Shown: positions 18,505 to 26,410 of the stretch, piece by piece
Position numbering within the stretch: position 1 is the first letter of the stretch
Layout: the number at the start of each line of letters is the position of its first letter
From: Acidipila sp. EB88
GTDB taxonomy: Bacteria; Acidobacteriota; Terriglobia; Terriglobales; Acidobacteriaceae
NCBI RefSeq assembly: GCF_003858395.1
Contig: NZ_QWEV01000001.1
Location: forward strand, 32,665 to 96,664
Length of the DNA: 64,000 nucleotides
Direction: 5' to 3'
Program-made: the position numbers and the translations under genes
Notes under the pieces: model-generated
Told to the model about the DNA's origin: nothing
Seen by the model: the letters and a program-made list of their open reading frames with translations, nothing else
Databases searched by the model: none

Positions 18505-19077
18505 ATGGACATACCGAAACAAGAAGCAGCCACGCTGGTGGAGGCCCGCTCCCTTCTTCACATGCAGCGCAGCGACAAGGGATGGATCATGGACTGGACA
18601 GCTTGCAGCAGTGTGGAGCAGGTACCAGGGAAGATGGGCGGGGTGCCGGTGCTGGCAGGAACGCGCGTACAGGTTGACTCGGTTCTTGAGAACTTTGCGA
18701 GTGGCGAAACGATCGAGCAGATCGCATATAACTTCGACCTAGACCCGGTAGTTATTGGTGCCGTCATCTCGTTTGCCGTGAAGTGGCCGAGCATACCCGA
18801 CGATTGGGTGCCGCCCTACCTGATAAGGGCGGTCGAGGTGCTGCCGGAGTTCCGGTTGAAGGTGTTCTTCAAGAATGGCGGCGTGCGAATCGCCGACATC
18901 CGCGCCATGCGCGGGCACATCGAGCTGTTCGCAGAAGCCTTCGCGCATTTCGACAAGGTCGAGAATTGCGGTTACCACGTGCAGTGGCCTGCCATGATGC
19001 ATGGCTGCCCAAACACCGTCGAGATCGAAGACGAAATGCTCTGGCGAGAAGGTGAGCCGATCGAGCAAGAAGGCTGA
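18505..19077 (+). CDS. DUF433-DUF2442 fusion protein (antitoxin-like)
   Basis: 190 residues. Residues ~30-95 read as a DUF433 domain: GKMGGVPVLAGTRVQVDSVL then GETIEQIAYNFDLDPVVIGA, the small helix-turn-helix-like domain found as antitoxin. Residues ~105-185 resemble DUF2442: AVEVLPEFRLKVFFKNGGVRI, FDKVENCGYHVQWP, NTVEIEDEMLW. Both domains usually occur as separate small toxin-antitoxin-associated proteins. A strong ribosome-binding site (GCGGAGGCACA) precedes the ATG. No separate toxin gene is adjacent. The function as a regulator or antitoxin is inferred from the domains. Confidence 0.7.
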   Translation: MDIPKQEAATLVEARSLLHMQRSDKGWIMDWTACSSVEQVPGKMGGVPVLAGTRVQVDSVLENFASGETIEQIAYNFDLDPVVIGAVISFAVKWPSIPDDWVPPYLIRAVEVLPEFRLKVFFKNGGVRIADIRAMRGHIELFAEAFAHFDKVENCGYHVQWPAMMHGCPNTVEIEDEMLWREGEPIEQEG

Positions 19078-19123
19078 ACGGTCGCTAACTTAGGAGGCGA
19101 ATGCCGGGAGATCTGAAAAGTCC

Positions 19124-20107
19124 ATGCCACGCCGTCGCGACATCGAACAAGAACGAAGTGCGCTGCGCATGCTAAAGGATGTACCCGCGAGTGAAGCTGC
19201 GCCAGCCATCGCGCTTACTTTGGCGGACCGCTCAGCTTTCATCGTGGAACGGGCCGCGGAGGTGGCTGCGCACCATGACCTGAAGCAGTTGACCCCAGCT
19301 GTGGTCGAAGCTTTCGAGCGCCTTCTGGCGGCCGGCAAAGAAGGCGACCCACAGTGCGCCGGGAAGCTCGCCCTGGCAAAAGCGCTGGCCGCGTTCGAGT
19401 ACCAGGATCCGGCACCTTTTCTGGCCGGCATGCGGTATGTGCAGTTTGAGGGATGGTACCCCTTGACCGATACAGCCGCGGGGCTGCGAGGTACCTGCGC
19501 ACTTGCACTCGTACAGACCGAGCTCAAGGATTTCGAAGTATTGAAGCACATGGTCCAGCTTCTACAAGACCGCGAGTCGGTGGTTCGGACTGCCGCGGCA
19601 CAAGCCATCGCTAAGGTCGGTACCGAGGCGAGCAGCCTGCTGCTGCGTCTTCGCGCGCAGTTGGGCTCCGATGAGCCTGAGGTGCTTGGTGCCTGCTATG
19701 AGGGCGTGCTGAAGATCGAGGGAACCTCCGCACTCGACTGGGTTCACGAGTTCCTGCAGGTCGAAGACGAGCCGGGAATGGAAGCCGCGATGGCGATTTC
19801 CGCAACACACATGGTCGAGGGGTTCCACATGCTCAAAGAGCGCTACGAACTCAAAGAGCGCTACGAACTCAAAGAGCTCTCAGAACCCAAAGAGCTTTCT
19901 GGATCGCTCGAGGATCCATGGTTCGGGAGAGGACTGCTCTCGGCAATCGCGCTGACTCGTCGACAGGAGGCGACCACGTGGCTCCTCGAGTTGGTCGAGC
20001 AGCGTCCGCGCGAAGCAGCGATGGCGCAGGCCGCGCTATGCCTTTCAGCACCCTCAGCTGACACCCTCGCTCGACTTGAGCAGCTTGGTCGTCCCTGCTC
20101 GCGATGA
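19124..20107 (+). CDS. HEAT-repeat protein
   Basis: 327 residues made of paired helices with HEAT/PBS-lyase-like periodicity (for example DRESVVRTAAAQAIAKVG and SDEPEVLGACYEGVLKIEG). Such repeats form curved protein-binding scaffolds. Near residue 237 the sequence carries four copies of an 18-bp unit that read LKERYE, LKERYE, LKELSE, PKELSG. It follows the DUF433-DUF2442 gene by 46 bp on the same strand and may be part of its operon. The start is uncertain, because the best ribosome-binding site (TAGGAGGCGA) fits an out-of-frame ATG at 19101. Confidence 0.65.
   Translation: MPRRRDIEQERSALRMLKDVPASEAAPAIALTLADRSAFIVERAAEVAAHHDLKQLTPAVVEAFERLLAAGKEGDPQCAGKLALAKALAAFEYQDPAPFLAGMRYVQFEGWYPLTDTAAGLRGTCALALVQTELKDFEVLKHMVQLLQDRESVVRTAAAQAIAKVGTEASSLLLRLRAQLGSDEPEVLGACYEGVLKIEGTSALDWVHEFLQVEDEPGMEAAMAISATHMVEGFHMLKERYELKERYELKELSEPKELSGSLEDPWFGRGLLSAIALTRRQEATTWLLELVEQRPREAAMAQAALCLSAPSADTLARLEQLGRPCSR
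19832..19903 (+). repeat. Four tandem 18-bp units inside the HEAT-repeat gene
   Basis: CTCAAAGAGCGCTACGAA is repeated exactly at 19832-19849 and 19850-19867. Two diverged units follow (19868-19885 and 19886-19903). Being a multiple of three they change the number of LKERYE-like hexapeptides without shifting the frame. A recent expansion is likely for the first two. Confidence 0.8.
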
Positions 20108-20214
20108 GTAGACAGGAGGGCAAGTGAATCAGGCAGTGAGCTACTGGCAAGACATGGCGTCAGGGGTAAGCCGGCCTTCAGGCACACTTCACAAGCCGCG
20201 TGCACTTTCAGGAA

Positions 20215-20523
20215 TCAGGAAACTCCAGACATCGCCACCCAGGGCAGAGTCTGCCAAAGACCGTTCTTGCGCGCTAACACTACCCAGGTCCAATTCCCAC
20301 ACAGGCCGCCGCAGTACAGGCCGATTTGGGTCATGGCCAGAGTATGCGCCTTGTTGAAGTACACCGCTGTAAAGCTGTGCATGCCCGCGGCGCCATCGAA
20401 CTCCTGTGGCGTGGGCGGCGCTTGCATGACGTTGTCTCGGGCTGGCACGAAGCCTGAGACACGCTTTGTGTACCGCTCCTGACCTTTTTCATCAAGCAAT
20501 ATTTCCAACGTTTGCTCGTGCAA
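20215..20523 (-). CDS. Hypothetical protein, probably N-terminally truncated
   Basis: 102 residues. The C-terminal part GLYCGGLCGNWTWVVLARKNGLWQ resembles the end of small secreted or lipoproteins in which a Gly-Cys-Gly strand is followed by an NGxW strand. No signal peptide is present at the only usable starts, so the 5' end may be missing. Function unknown. Confidence 0.4.
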   Translation of the reverse strand: MHEQTLEILLDEKGQERYTKRVSGFVPARDNVMQAPPTPQEFDGAAGMHSFTAVYFNKAHTLAMTQIGLYCGGLCGNWTWVVLARKNGLWQTLPWVAMSGVS

Positions 20524-20647
20524 CTGTTTCGCGGCACTTGCACGAAGGTCGGACTTCTCTCACCATAACTCCGCAGCGGCTACATTGATTCGTGAGGGAG
20601 AGACCGAGTACATACAGCTTCTACACAGCTGAGAAGCTAACGAGCTG

Positions 20648-20890
20648 GCTCAGAGGCTCCGCCTCTCGCGCGCGCAAGGGGCGCCTTCATCTTCCGCGCT
20701 GCGCTTGTGCAGACCAGCCGGTAGCTGCCTTCGGGAAGGAATCCGCCCTTGCACTTGCTACCTCCGCAGGCGTGGGCCTGGGTCAAGGCGTGTTTGAAAA
20801 CAAACACAGGCAATCCACTCCAAAGCCGAGGCCAGACCCATGAAGAAGTCAGCCAGCAGGAAGATGCAAGCACGAATCCAACCTCTACGA
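20648..20890 (+). pseudogene. ardC leader and 5' remnant, copy 2
   Basis: The leader of the ardC gene at 16461-16656 is repeated here and is followed by ATGAAGAAGTCAGCCAGC (20840), matching MKKPASKK of the first copy. After a short frameshifted stretch (AARIQP.. versus ..SNLYEGITG, compare LNIYETVTA) homology ends near 20890. The 3' part of an ardC gene lies 15 kb further on at 35785-36060 in the same orientation. This suggests that one gene was split by insertion or rearrangement. Confidence 0.65.
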
Positions 20891-20968
20891 AGGCATCACC
20901 GGTTACTAGTGGTAAATGGAGACGGCTTCTGCTGTTATGCACGGGTGAAGTTGCAGTATCGTTGTTCG

Positions 20969-21646
20969 ATGGTTGCATATTTCGGGCGATTAGTGGATCG
21001 AAGGGACCATCCGATACGAGTCTGCTTCCGCCCACCCGTTCCGGAAATCGCCTTAGCAGCTGGTTACCTTGATCGGGCTGTGTCCATGCATCTTAAAGGA
21101 GAACAACAAGAAGCTGAGGCGTTGATCGCTTTGGCAGACAAACCCGAGATTCGGCAATGGACTGAGTCGATTTGGGGAAAGGACAGCCCTTATGTACAGC
21201 GCAAAGCTGTGTGTGGCACTCCGGAGGTGCGACCTCTTGTGCAGCGTCATGTTCGCATGCCGACATCTGCGGAGATACTCGCGATCCACCAACGCGATGG
21301 CTTCAACTGTCGCTTTTGCGGTATCCCGGTGATTCGCAAAGAAATTCGTCAGAAGTTGGCTCAGGACTACCCGAAGGCGCTCCCCTGGGGAAGAACTAAT
21401 ATCCTTCAGCATGCCGCTTTTCAAGCGATGTGGGCTCAGTATGACCACGTTCTGCCTCACGCCAGAGGCGGTGACACTAGTTTGGACAATCTTCTACTCA
21501 CGTGTGCACCTTGCAACTTCGGGCGAATGAATTCAACGCTGGATGAAGTTGGCATACAGGATCCGAGGCTTAGAGCAATCAGGCCTTCGACATGGGACGG
21601 ATTAGAACGTTTATGCAGACTCCAAGTTGGGAACATTCACGTGTAA
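20969..21646 (+). CDS. HNH endonuclease family protein
   Basis: 225 residues from ATG 20969 (MVAYFGRLVDRRDHPIRVCF). The C-terminal half has an HNH nuclease core: CRFCGIPV, DHVLPHARGGDTSLDNLLLT and CAPCNFGR, where the His in DHVLPH, Asn in LDNLLLT and the Cys pairs binding zinc are all present. The N-terminal half is unassigned. The reading frame is open upstream into the ardC remnant, but codons before 20969 are ardC-derived and not part of the original gene. Substrate unknown; such proteins often act in restriction or mobile DNA. Confidence 0.75.
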   Translation: MVAYFGRLVDRRDHPIRVCFRPPVPEIALAAGYLDRAVSMHLKGEQQEAEALIALADKPEIRQWTESIWGKDSPYVQRKAVCGTPEVRPLVQRHVRMPTSAEILAIHQRDGFNCRFCGIPVIRKEIRQKLAQDYPKALPWGRTNILQHAAFQAMWAQYDHVLPHARGGDTSLDNLLLTCAPCNFGRMNSTLDEVGIQDPRLRAIRPSTWDGLERLCRLQVGNIHV

Positions 21647-21720
21647 TACAGCGCCGACATTGTCCGGTAATGGAACGATCCTTTCTGCTTGCTTCGTTCG
21701 ATAAGAAAGGGAGAGTTGCT

Positions 21721-21897
21721 TCACGAGCAATCTGTCTGATCTCTGACCAGAATTCTCATTAAAGTTGGCCGGGGCAGATCGAGAGAAGCCTGATCGCAAT
21801 CAACTTCTGGCATGGGCAGCTCTTCCGGCTGCGGTGTGGCATGGAAGTACTCCGCGATCTTCTGCTTATCACTGCGACGACCATATCGACCGCACAT
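21721..21897 (-). pseudogene. SRAP gene, 5' fragment
   Basis: Begins MCGRYGRRSDKQKIAEYFHA with the catalytic Cys2 and a ribosome-binding site (GCAGGAGAAAGCTC). After PEVD the SRAP homology is lost, before the conserved YNIAPT motif, and the frame runs to a stop at 21721. It differs from the intact SRAP gene at 1961 (GRRSD versus YRAGD), so it comes from another SRAP lineage. Confidence 0.6.
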
Positions 21898-22039
21898 GAG
21901 CTTTCTCCTGCTTTCACTACAAATCTGCGAGTAGAGGCGTAGGATGCCCGACATCTCCTGCGCCTACTCGTGCGAATGCCTAGCGGCACTTGCACGAAGT
22001 CGGGCGTCTCACCATAGCTTCGCTGCGACTGTCGGTTCG

Positions 22040-22378
22040 TCAAGGAAAGACGGGGTGCATGCAGCTTCCACACAGCTTCGCATTCACGGTTCGCAGCGGC
22101 TTGCCGCACTGCGCGCAGGGAGGCCCGTAGTTCGCCAGCCGGTGGTGCCTCGCATCATTCACATAGCGGTCATCGCCACATGTCACTTCGGCGTAGCGCT
22201 TCCGGACCGGCTCGAACATCTCACGCACGGGAGCTTGAGTGAGGGTGAGACCCTGCTCGACCCGTAGCTTCTGCACGGACCGAAACGCCCCGTCGTAGAG
22301 CCTCGCGAGTTCGCCAAACTCAGCCTCATCCAGCATGGGCACATCCGCTTTGCAGCGCCAGCACCAGAGAGTCTGCAT
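22040..22378 (-). CDS. Zinc-ribbon hypothetical protein
   Basis: 112 residues from ATG 22378. It starts MQTLWCWRCKADVPMLDEAEF (Cys-x2-Cys) and ends with CAQCGKPLRT...LCGSCM (two more Cys-x2-Cys pairs), enough for two small zinc-binding knuckles around a helical middle. The function is not known; the composition suggests nucleic-acid or protein binding. The upstream in-frame residues to 22483 are not used because no ribosome-binding site supports them. Confidence 0.6.
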   Translation of the reverse strand: MQTLWCWRCKADVPMLDEAEFGELARLYDGAFRSVQKLRVEQGLTLTQAPVREMFEPVRKRYAEVTCGDDRYVNDARHHRLANYGPPCAQCGKPLRTVNAKLCGSCMHPVFP

Positions 22379-22880
22379 ATAGGATAGTTGCGCAAACCGC
22401 CGCCACACACAAGGCCGTGCGGCCCGGCAAAACAGTGTGCTCGACGAAAACGGAAAGGTTGAGCAGGATCTGCTTGCGAGCACTCAGCGGTGAGTGCTTC
22501 CGGCATACCTCGGAAGCCAGCTGCTTGTCCGACTGATGGCCTAGGGCTCGCTATACTTCGCCGGCTTGCCCCTGTCGGCCGAAGCTCACTTCGCATGGAA
22601 AACAGAGCTCGATCCGGACGGCTCCAAAAGGCCACCACTCGCCCGGACTTTCATCATGCCCTCGAAGGCAACGTAGATGATGAACATGCCCAGAAAACAA
22701 AGGAGAACGAAGCGGCAGGCGCCCACTTTAGTGAAAGGCTCTTTCATCACGGCTCCTCCTTACGATCTTCGGATGCGCTCAGTGCGGTGCCTTCGCTGAA
22801 GTCGCGTTCAGCAGGTACCTCTCGCCCTCGGGACAACTTTGCTCTTCGCCATATATTCGCCATTCCGGTACACTCCAGCC
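22379..22880. other. Intergenic region without recognisable gene
   Basis: About 500 bp. Open frames exist on both strands, but they overlap each other and lack starts or motifs. Nothing else is seen. Confidence 0.35.
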
Positions 22881-23087
22881 ATGAGCTTCCACGGAGCTGC
22901 GGTACGCCTCGCCATCGTTGTGACCTGCTAAGGCTGCCAAAAGGCCATACCGACGGGCGAGCGCTCGATCCCCGACAACTCAATCGCCGTCCGCTGCCCC
23001 GTTTGCAACGAGCATCGGCAGTATCGACCCACTGAGCTTTACGAGGGACGGCTTTCCTTCGGGCTGATTCAGGGCGGCAAGCGGTGA
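22881..23087 (+). pseudogene. Zinc-ribbon protein with in-frame TAA
   Basis: ATG 22881 reads MSFHGAAVRLAIVVTC, stop, then GCQKAIPTGERS...VRCPVCNEHRQYRPTEL...QGGKR to TGA 23085-23087. The TAA sits exactly inside a C-x-G-C-Q-K knuckle, where a Lys or similar codon is expected; the second knuckle CPVC is intact. A single substitution therefore seems to have broken a small zinc protein. Its stop overlaps the next start (GTGA). Confidence 0.5.
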
Positions 23088-23446
23088 GAGGGGCCAAAAG
23101 CCACTGGCATGCCGGATGCCAGAAATGCCGCCAGCTCGTGTTCGTCGCGGCGTCCAACGGGGAGCAGCCGGTTCTCCCCGTTCAGCCCAGGCATGCCCTG
23201 TGCCTTCATGCTGGCAGCTACGAGCCTTTGGTTCTTGTGCTGCACTCGGGCTATGGGACGATCTACTACCCGCCAGAGCGCAACCTCACGGACACCACAC
23301 TGCTCATCGCAGGCTTTCTGGCCGCCATTAAGCTCGCGAGGGTACCCGAGGCTGAAACCGGAGCAAACAGCCCCAGGATTCTTGCAACCATCGCAGAGAG
23401 CACGCGGCTCGCCAGGATCATCGTAGACAAGCTCCCACAGCACTGA
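23084..23446 (+). CDS. Hypothetical protein
   Basis: 120 residues starting with GTG that overlaps the previous stop codon, which suggests translational coupling. The start region has a Cys-x2-Cys (GCQKCRQL); the rest is a mixed alpha/beta protein with YYPPERNLTDTTLL and a helical C-terminus. No family recognised. It could belong with the adjacent zinc-ribbon remnant and the small acidic protein downstream. Confidence 0.45.
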   Translation: MRGAKSHWHAGCQKCRQLVFVAASNGEQPVLPVQPRHALCLHAGSYEPLVLVLHSGYGTIYYPPERNLTDTTLLIAGFLAAIKLARVPEAETGANSPRILATIAESTRLARIIVDKLPQH

Positions 23447-23470
23447 ACCCACAGCAGAAGGAGACAACCC

Positions 23471-23650
23471 ATGGATGCAGACGATCTTTGCCTCAAGGAC
23501 GAAGAGTGCGCAGACTACGAAATCGGGGTGGAAGACCATCTCTTGGGGGTGCCATTCGCAGACGAGAGATCCGACGCCTGGAAGCGTGGGTGGAACGCTG
23601 CAAAGCATGACATCGAGTTAGAGAATGCAGACGAAGAGATCGAGTTCTAA
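23471..23650 (+). CDS. Small acidic protein, Rmf-like pattern
   Basis: 59 residues, preceded by GAAGGAGACAACCC and starting MDADDLCLKDEE. The middle reads ADYEIGVEDHLLGVPFADERSDAWKRGW in two overlapping parts: an x-G-x5-G-x-PF...AWxxGWxxA pattern like ribosome-modulation-factor (Rmf/CrpP) proteins. The end is strongly acidic. The likeness is weak and based on spacing of Gly, Pro and Trp only. Confidence 0.5.
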   Translation: MDADDLCLKDEECADYEIGVEDHLLGVPFADERSDAWKRGWNAAKHDIELENADEEIEF

Positions 23651-23767
23651 CAGTCCAGGATCTGGGCCAACACCCAGATGTGTTTGCACACCAAGAAGGC
23701 CTCAGTGCACAAGGGGCGCCGACTTCTGAATAGTATGCGACGCATGGCTCTGTTGATTGTTTTCTCC

Positions 23768-23965
23768 CTATCTTCGATGTCGGCCTCGCGAGGAAAGCCG
23801 AACCGGCTCCTCGTCCCGCGACTCCCGCAAGACAGCGAGAGCTGCTCGCAACTCGATAAGACGCGCATCAATCGACCTCGCCACCTCATCAAGCGGCAGC
23901 TCGCGTTCGGGCGCAGATGTCGGTGTCTGCTTCAAGTGGGGCCTGCTGATCTCAAGTCCGGGCAT
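23768..23965 (-). CDS. Small coiled-coil protein downstream of recombinase pair
   Basis: 65 residues from ATG 23965, which has an excellent ribosome-binding site (CAAGGAGACAAC). The sequence MPGLEISRPHLKQTPT is followed by a helix (LPLDEVARSIDARLIELRAA) and a basic tail. It lies just after the two tyrosine recombinases on the same strand (43 bp gap), in the place where Tn554-like systems carry a small accessory gene (TnpC). Sequence similarity to TnpC is not evident. Confidence 0.5.
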   Translation of the reverse strand: MPGLEISRPHLKQTPTSAPERELPLDEVARSIDARLIELRAALAVLRESRDEEPVRLSSRGRHRR

Positions 23966-24008
23966 GTTGTCTCCTTGGCTGAATGGCAGAACTGTACCAC
24001 AGTATCCG

Positions 24009-24992
24009 CTACTGTGCATGATCTGATGTCGAGCGTACCGGCAGAGCGATCTCTGTGTTCCTCCACGGTCCGCCGCCTTGCTGCGAGCTTAAGATGGCGA
24101 GGGGACCTGCGAATCCTTCAGGAGTCAGATCCAAGTATTTGTCAATCGCACCCAGCCCGACGTGCCCCATGTAGCTCGCGAGTGCCGGAAGCATACGATT
24201 TAGATCATCCCCGGATCGCATCCATGCCTGGATGCGATGTACCGCAAAGGTCGTCCTTAAATCCGATACCCGTGGCTGCTGGATGGTAGGATCTCGCGAT
24301 CCAACCTCCGCAATCCTCCGCAGTCGGCTGAAGCAGTGGGTGACTTGCCAGGATTGAATGGGCTTCCCTGTTTTATCTGCAAACAATGCGCCACTTCCCT
24401 TCGGCGCTGTGGGTCGTCCGCGAGCGAACTCCCCTAACAGGTTCCGCAAATCGACGCCGATTGGGAGCTCCCGGCGACGGAGATATCTTCGATTGAAGAC
24501 ACTGATTGTTTTCCCGTCGAGATCGACATCCGCATTCTGAAGATCGAGAAGTTCACAGGTCGTGATTCCGGTAGCGTAGAGGACGATCAAGTACATGCGA
24601 AGCGTTTCTGCATCCACCAGGCAGTTCGCTCCTGCCTGGCATTGAACCGTTGCGCGAAGGAGACGCTGGATCTCCGCTGTCCTGTAAACATAAGGCCTTG
24701 TGGTCGGACGTCTGCGCACTGGACGAGGAGGCATGCCTAGATGCTCCATCTCGCCCTGAATGACCCAGTAGTCGAAAAATCTTCGGAGGCGCAAGTAGTT
24801 GTCGTGCCATGTTGCCAAGCCACTCAAGGGAGATCCGAGATAGGTTGTTACATCGTCGGTTGTGACATCTGCCAAGTCGGCATCTCCAAGATACCGGCTA
24901 AACCTTAGGAAACGACTTCTCGCGCTCGCGTGCCGGAATCCGGTTGCTTGCTTATGGATCACATACTTCTCGATGGCTTCGCTCAACTTCAT
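24009..24992 (-). CDS. Tyrosine recombinase, second of a pair, with altered catalytic residues
   Basis: 327 residues from ATG 24992, overlapping the end of the upstream recombinase by 4 bp (ATGA). It has a SAM-like N-terminal domain (MKLSEAIEKYVIHKQATGFRH...) and a C-terminal catalytic fold. The usual first Arg (TGLRxxEL) is replaced (ATGITTCELLDLQ). The His-x-x-Arg box reads SDLRTT, so His is lost. MGHVGLGAIDKYLDL keeps the last His and the Tyr. It may work only as a partner of the upstream protein, as in Tn554/RIT-type recombinase sets. Confidence 0.8.
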   Translation of the reverse strand: MKLSEAIEKYVIHKQATGFRHASARSRFLRFSRYLGDADLADVTTDDVTTYLGSPLSGLATWHDNYLRLRRFFDYWVIQGEMEHLGMPPRPVRRRPTTRPYVYRTAEIQRLLRATVQCQAGANCLVDAETLRMYLIVLYATGITTCELLDLQNADVDLDGKTISVFNRRYLRRRELPIGVDLRNLLGEFARGRPTAPKGSGALFADKTGKPIQSWQVTHCFSRLRRIAEVGSRDPTIQQPRVSDLRTTFAVHRIQAWMRSGDDLNRMLPALASYMGHVGLGAIDKYLDLTPEGFAGPLAILSSQQGGGPWRNTEIALPVRSTSDHAQ

Positions 24993-26242
24993 CGCAGCTC
25001 TCGCAAACTGAACTCTGCCACTTCCTTCACGGAGGCTTTTGACGCTTTCGCGTAGATGCCAACAGATCGGCTGCCTCGGTGTCCCAGGAAACGCGCAATC
25101 TCGCCCATCGAGATCCCCTCTTCCAAAAGCTCTGTTGCACAGGAGTGGCGTAGAGCATGTGTGCTGTACAGTGCCGATTCGATATGGAGCTGCGTCATGC
25201 GGCCTGCGACGATGCACCGCAAAGACGAATGTGTGGTCGCTCGAAATGGAGGGTGCAATGTCACAAACACATTGCGGCATTCACACAGAGGGCGACCTTT
25301 GCTCAAGTAGGCGACGAGGGCCTCTCCTACCTCGGTTGTGATCATAAAGTGCTGCGTACGCCCTCCCTTGGCGCGCACGATTGTGAATGTCCCGTTCTCC
25401 AGGTGAAGATCGCTCAGCAGGAGGGACGACACTTCGATGCTTCTAAGCCCGTAAATAGCGAAAAAGAAGAGAACCGCCCTTGCGCGTAGATCGGCCTGTC
25501 CGTCTTTGGTGCTTACCTCGAGCATCCTTCTTACGTCGCTCCATCGCGGGCCCTTCGGAAGGGGGTCCCATCGTACCTGAGATGGTGAATGGATGCTCAA
25601 CGAGACGAGTGACGGCGTCCAGCCCTTGCTTTCTGTGAACCGGAAGAAGCTGCGAAGAGTGCGACACACAGTTGCAATCGCCCCAGGCTTCATTCCAGCT
25701 TGGACGAGTGTCTCAATGTATGCGTCAACGTCGATGGTCTTCACATCTTTGAACAGGGAGCAGCGCTTCCACGCCCAGCCGAGAAATCTGGAGACGATCG
25801 ACTTGTACCCATTCACGGTTGCCGGCGTCATCGCCCTTGGTCCGGAAATATACTGGATGTACTCAGGGAGAACACGGCCGTACGGTGGAGCTGCTGGCAT
25901 TGCCAAGGCTAACGCATTGTGAAACCGCAGCCAGGCAGTGGCTGTTCGGATAAAGGCGAGTGAGACTCCGTTGTCGCTCGCTTTCCGGTGCCAACCTGTC
26001 TCACTTACCCAGAGCGCGCTGGCACTACGAATCGCAAGTGGGGTCGTGCCTGAGAGGCAGCCATTTCCGAGGTGCTTGATCACGTTCAGCAGCATGCCCG
26101 CGACTACGCGAACCCTGTGGAGGTGTGTTCCTTGTCCATGGATGTGAGAGAGGTAGGCGTCTCTTTCCTCGAAGAACGGTGCTTCCAGGTGACGCCCACG
26201 TGCAAGTTGCTGTGTGAAAAGGTCTTCGAGCACGGAGCGCAT
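24989..26242 (-). CDS. Tyrosine recombinase, first of a pair
   Basis: 417 residues. A long helical N-terminal region precedes a SAM-like core-binding domain (TPATVNGYKSIVSRFLGWAW) and a complete catalytic domain: YGLRSIEVSSLLLSDL (Arg I), ALRHSCATELLEEG (His-x-x-Arg) and LGHRGSRSVGIYAKA (His and nucleophile Tyr). It overlaps the following smaller recombinase by 4 bp. Tandem recombinases of unequal size are known from Tn554 and recombinase-in-trio elements; here only two are seen. It probably moves a transposon-like element whose ends are not visible. Confidence 0.88.
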   Translation of the reverse strand: MRSVLEDLFTQQLARGRHLEAPFFEERDAYLSHIHGQGTHLHRVRVVAGMLLNVIKHLGNGCLSGTTPLAIRSASALWVSETGWHRKASDNGVSLAFIRTATAWLRFHNALALAMPAAPPYGRVLPEYIQYISGPRAMTPATVNGYKSIVSRFLGWAWKRCSLFKDVKTIDVDAYIETLVQAGMKPGAIATVCRTLRSFFRFTESKGWTPSLVSLSIHSPSQVRWDPLPKGPRWSDVRRMLEVSTKDGQADLRARAVLFFFAIYGLRSIEVSSLLLSDLHLENGTFTIVRAKGGRTQHFMITTEVGEALVAYLSKGRPLCECRNVFVTLHPPFRATTHSSLRCIVAGRMTQLHIESALYSTHALRHSCATELLEEGISMGEIARFLGHRGSRSVGIYAKASKASVKEVAEFSLRELR

Positions 26243-26410
26243 CTCTCCCAGATTTCGATTGATTCACAACGTCACAGTCCAGTGCCCTATCTTGCGGAGG
26301 AAAACGGCGTTGTCGACAGTCCGATGTCCCTATGATCAGCCATCGACAACGTTGCGACCGCAAAACTGCGAATATCGAGAAATGGACACTTTGACTCAAG
26401 CTGTACAAGC

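Noticed and set aside
22183..23035. Several overlapping frames of 150-180 codons
   Set aside because: They contradict each other on both strands and contain no recognisable motif or ribosome-binding site, apart from the zinc-ribbon gene that is kept.
23678..24289. 203-codon plus-strand frame
   Set aside because: It is antisense to the small coiled-coil gene and the recombinase end, with a Ser/Arg-rich composition typical of a shadow frame.
24993..25280. N-terminal extension of the smaller tyrosine recombinase
   Set aside because: It lies inside the coding sequence of the larger recombinase in another frame. ATG 24992 gives the usual ATGA overlap and a normal length.
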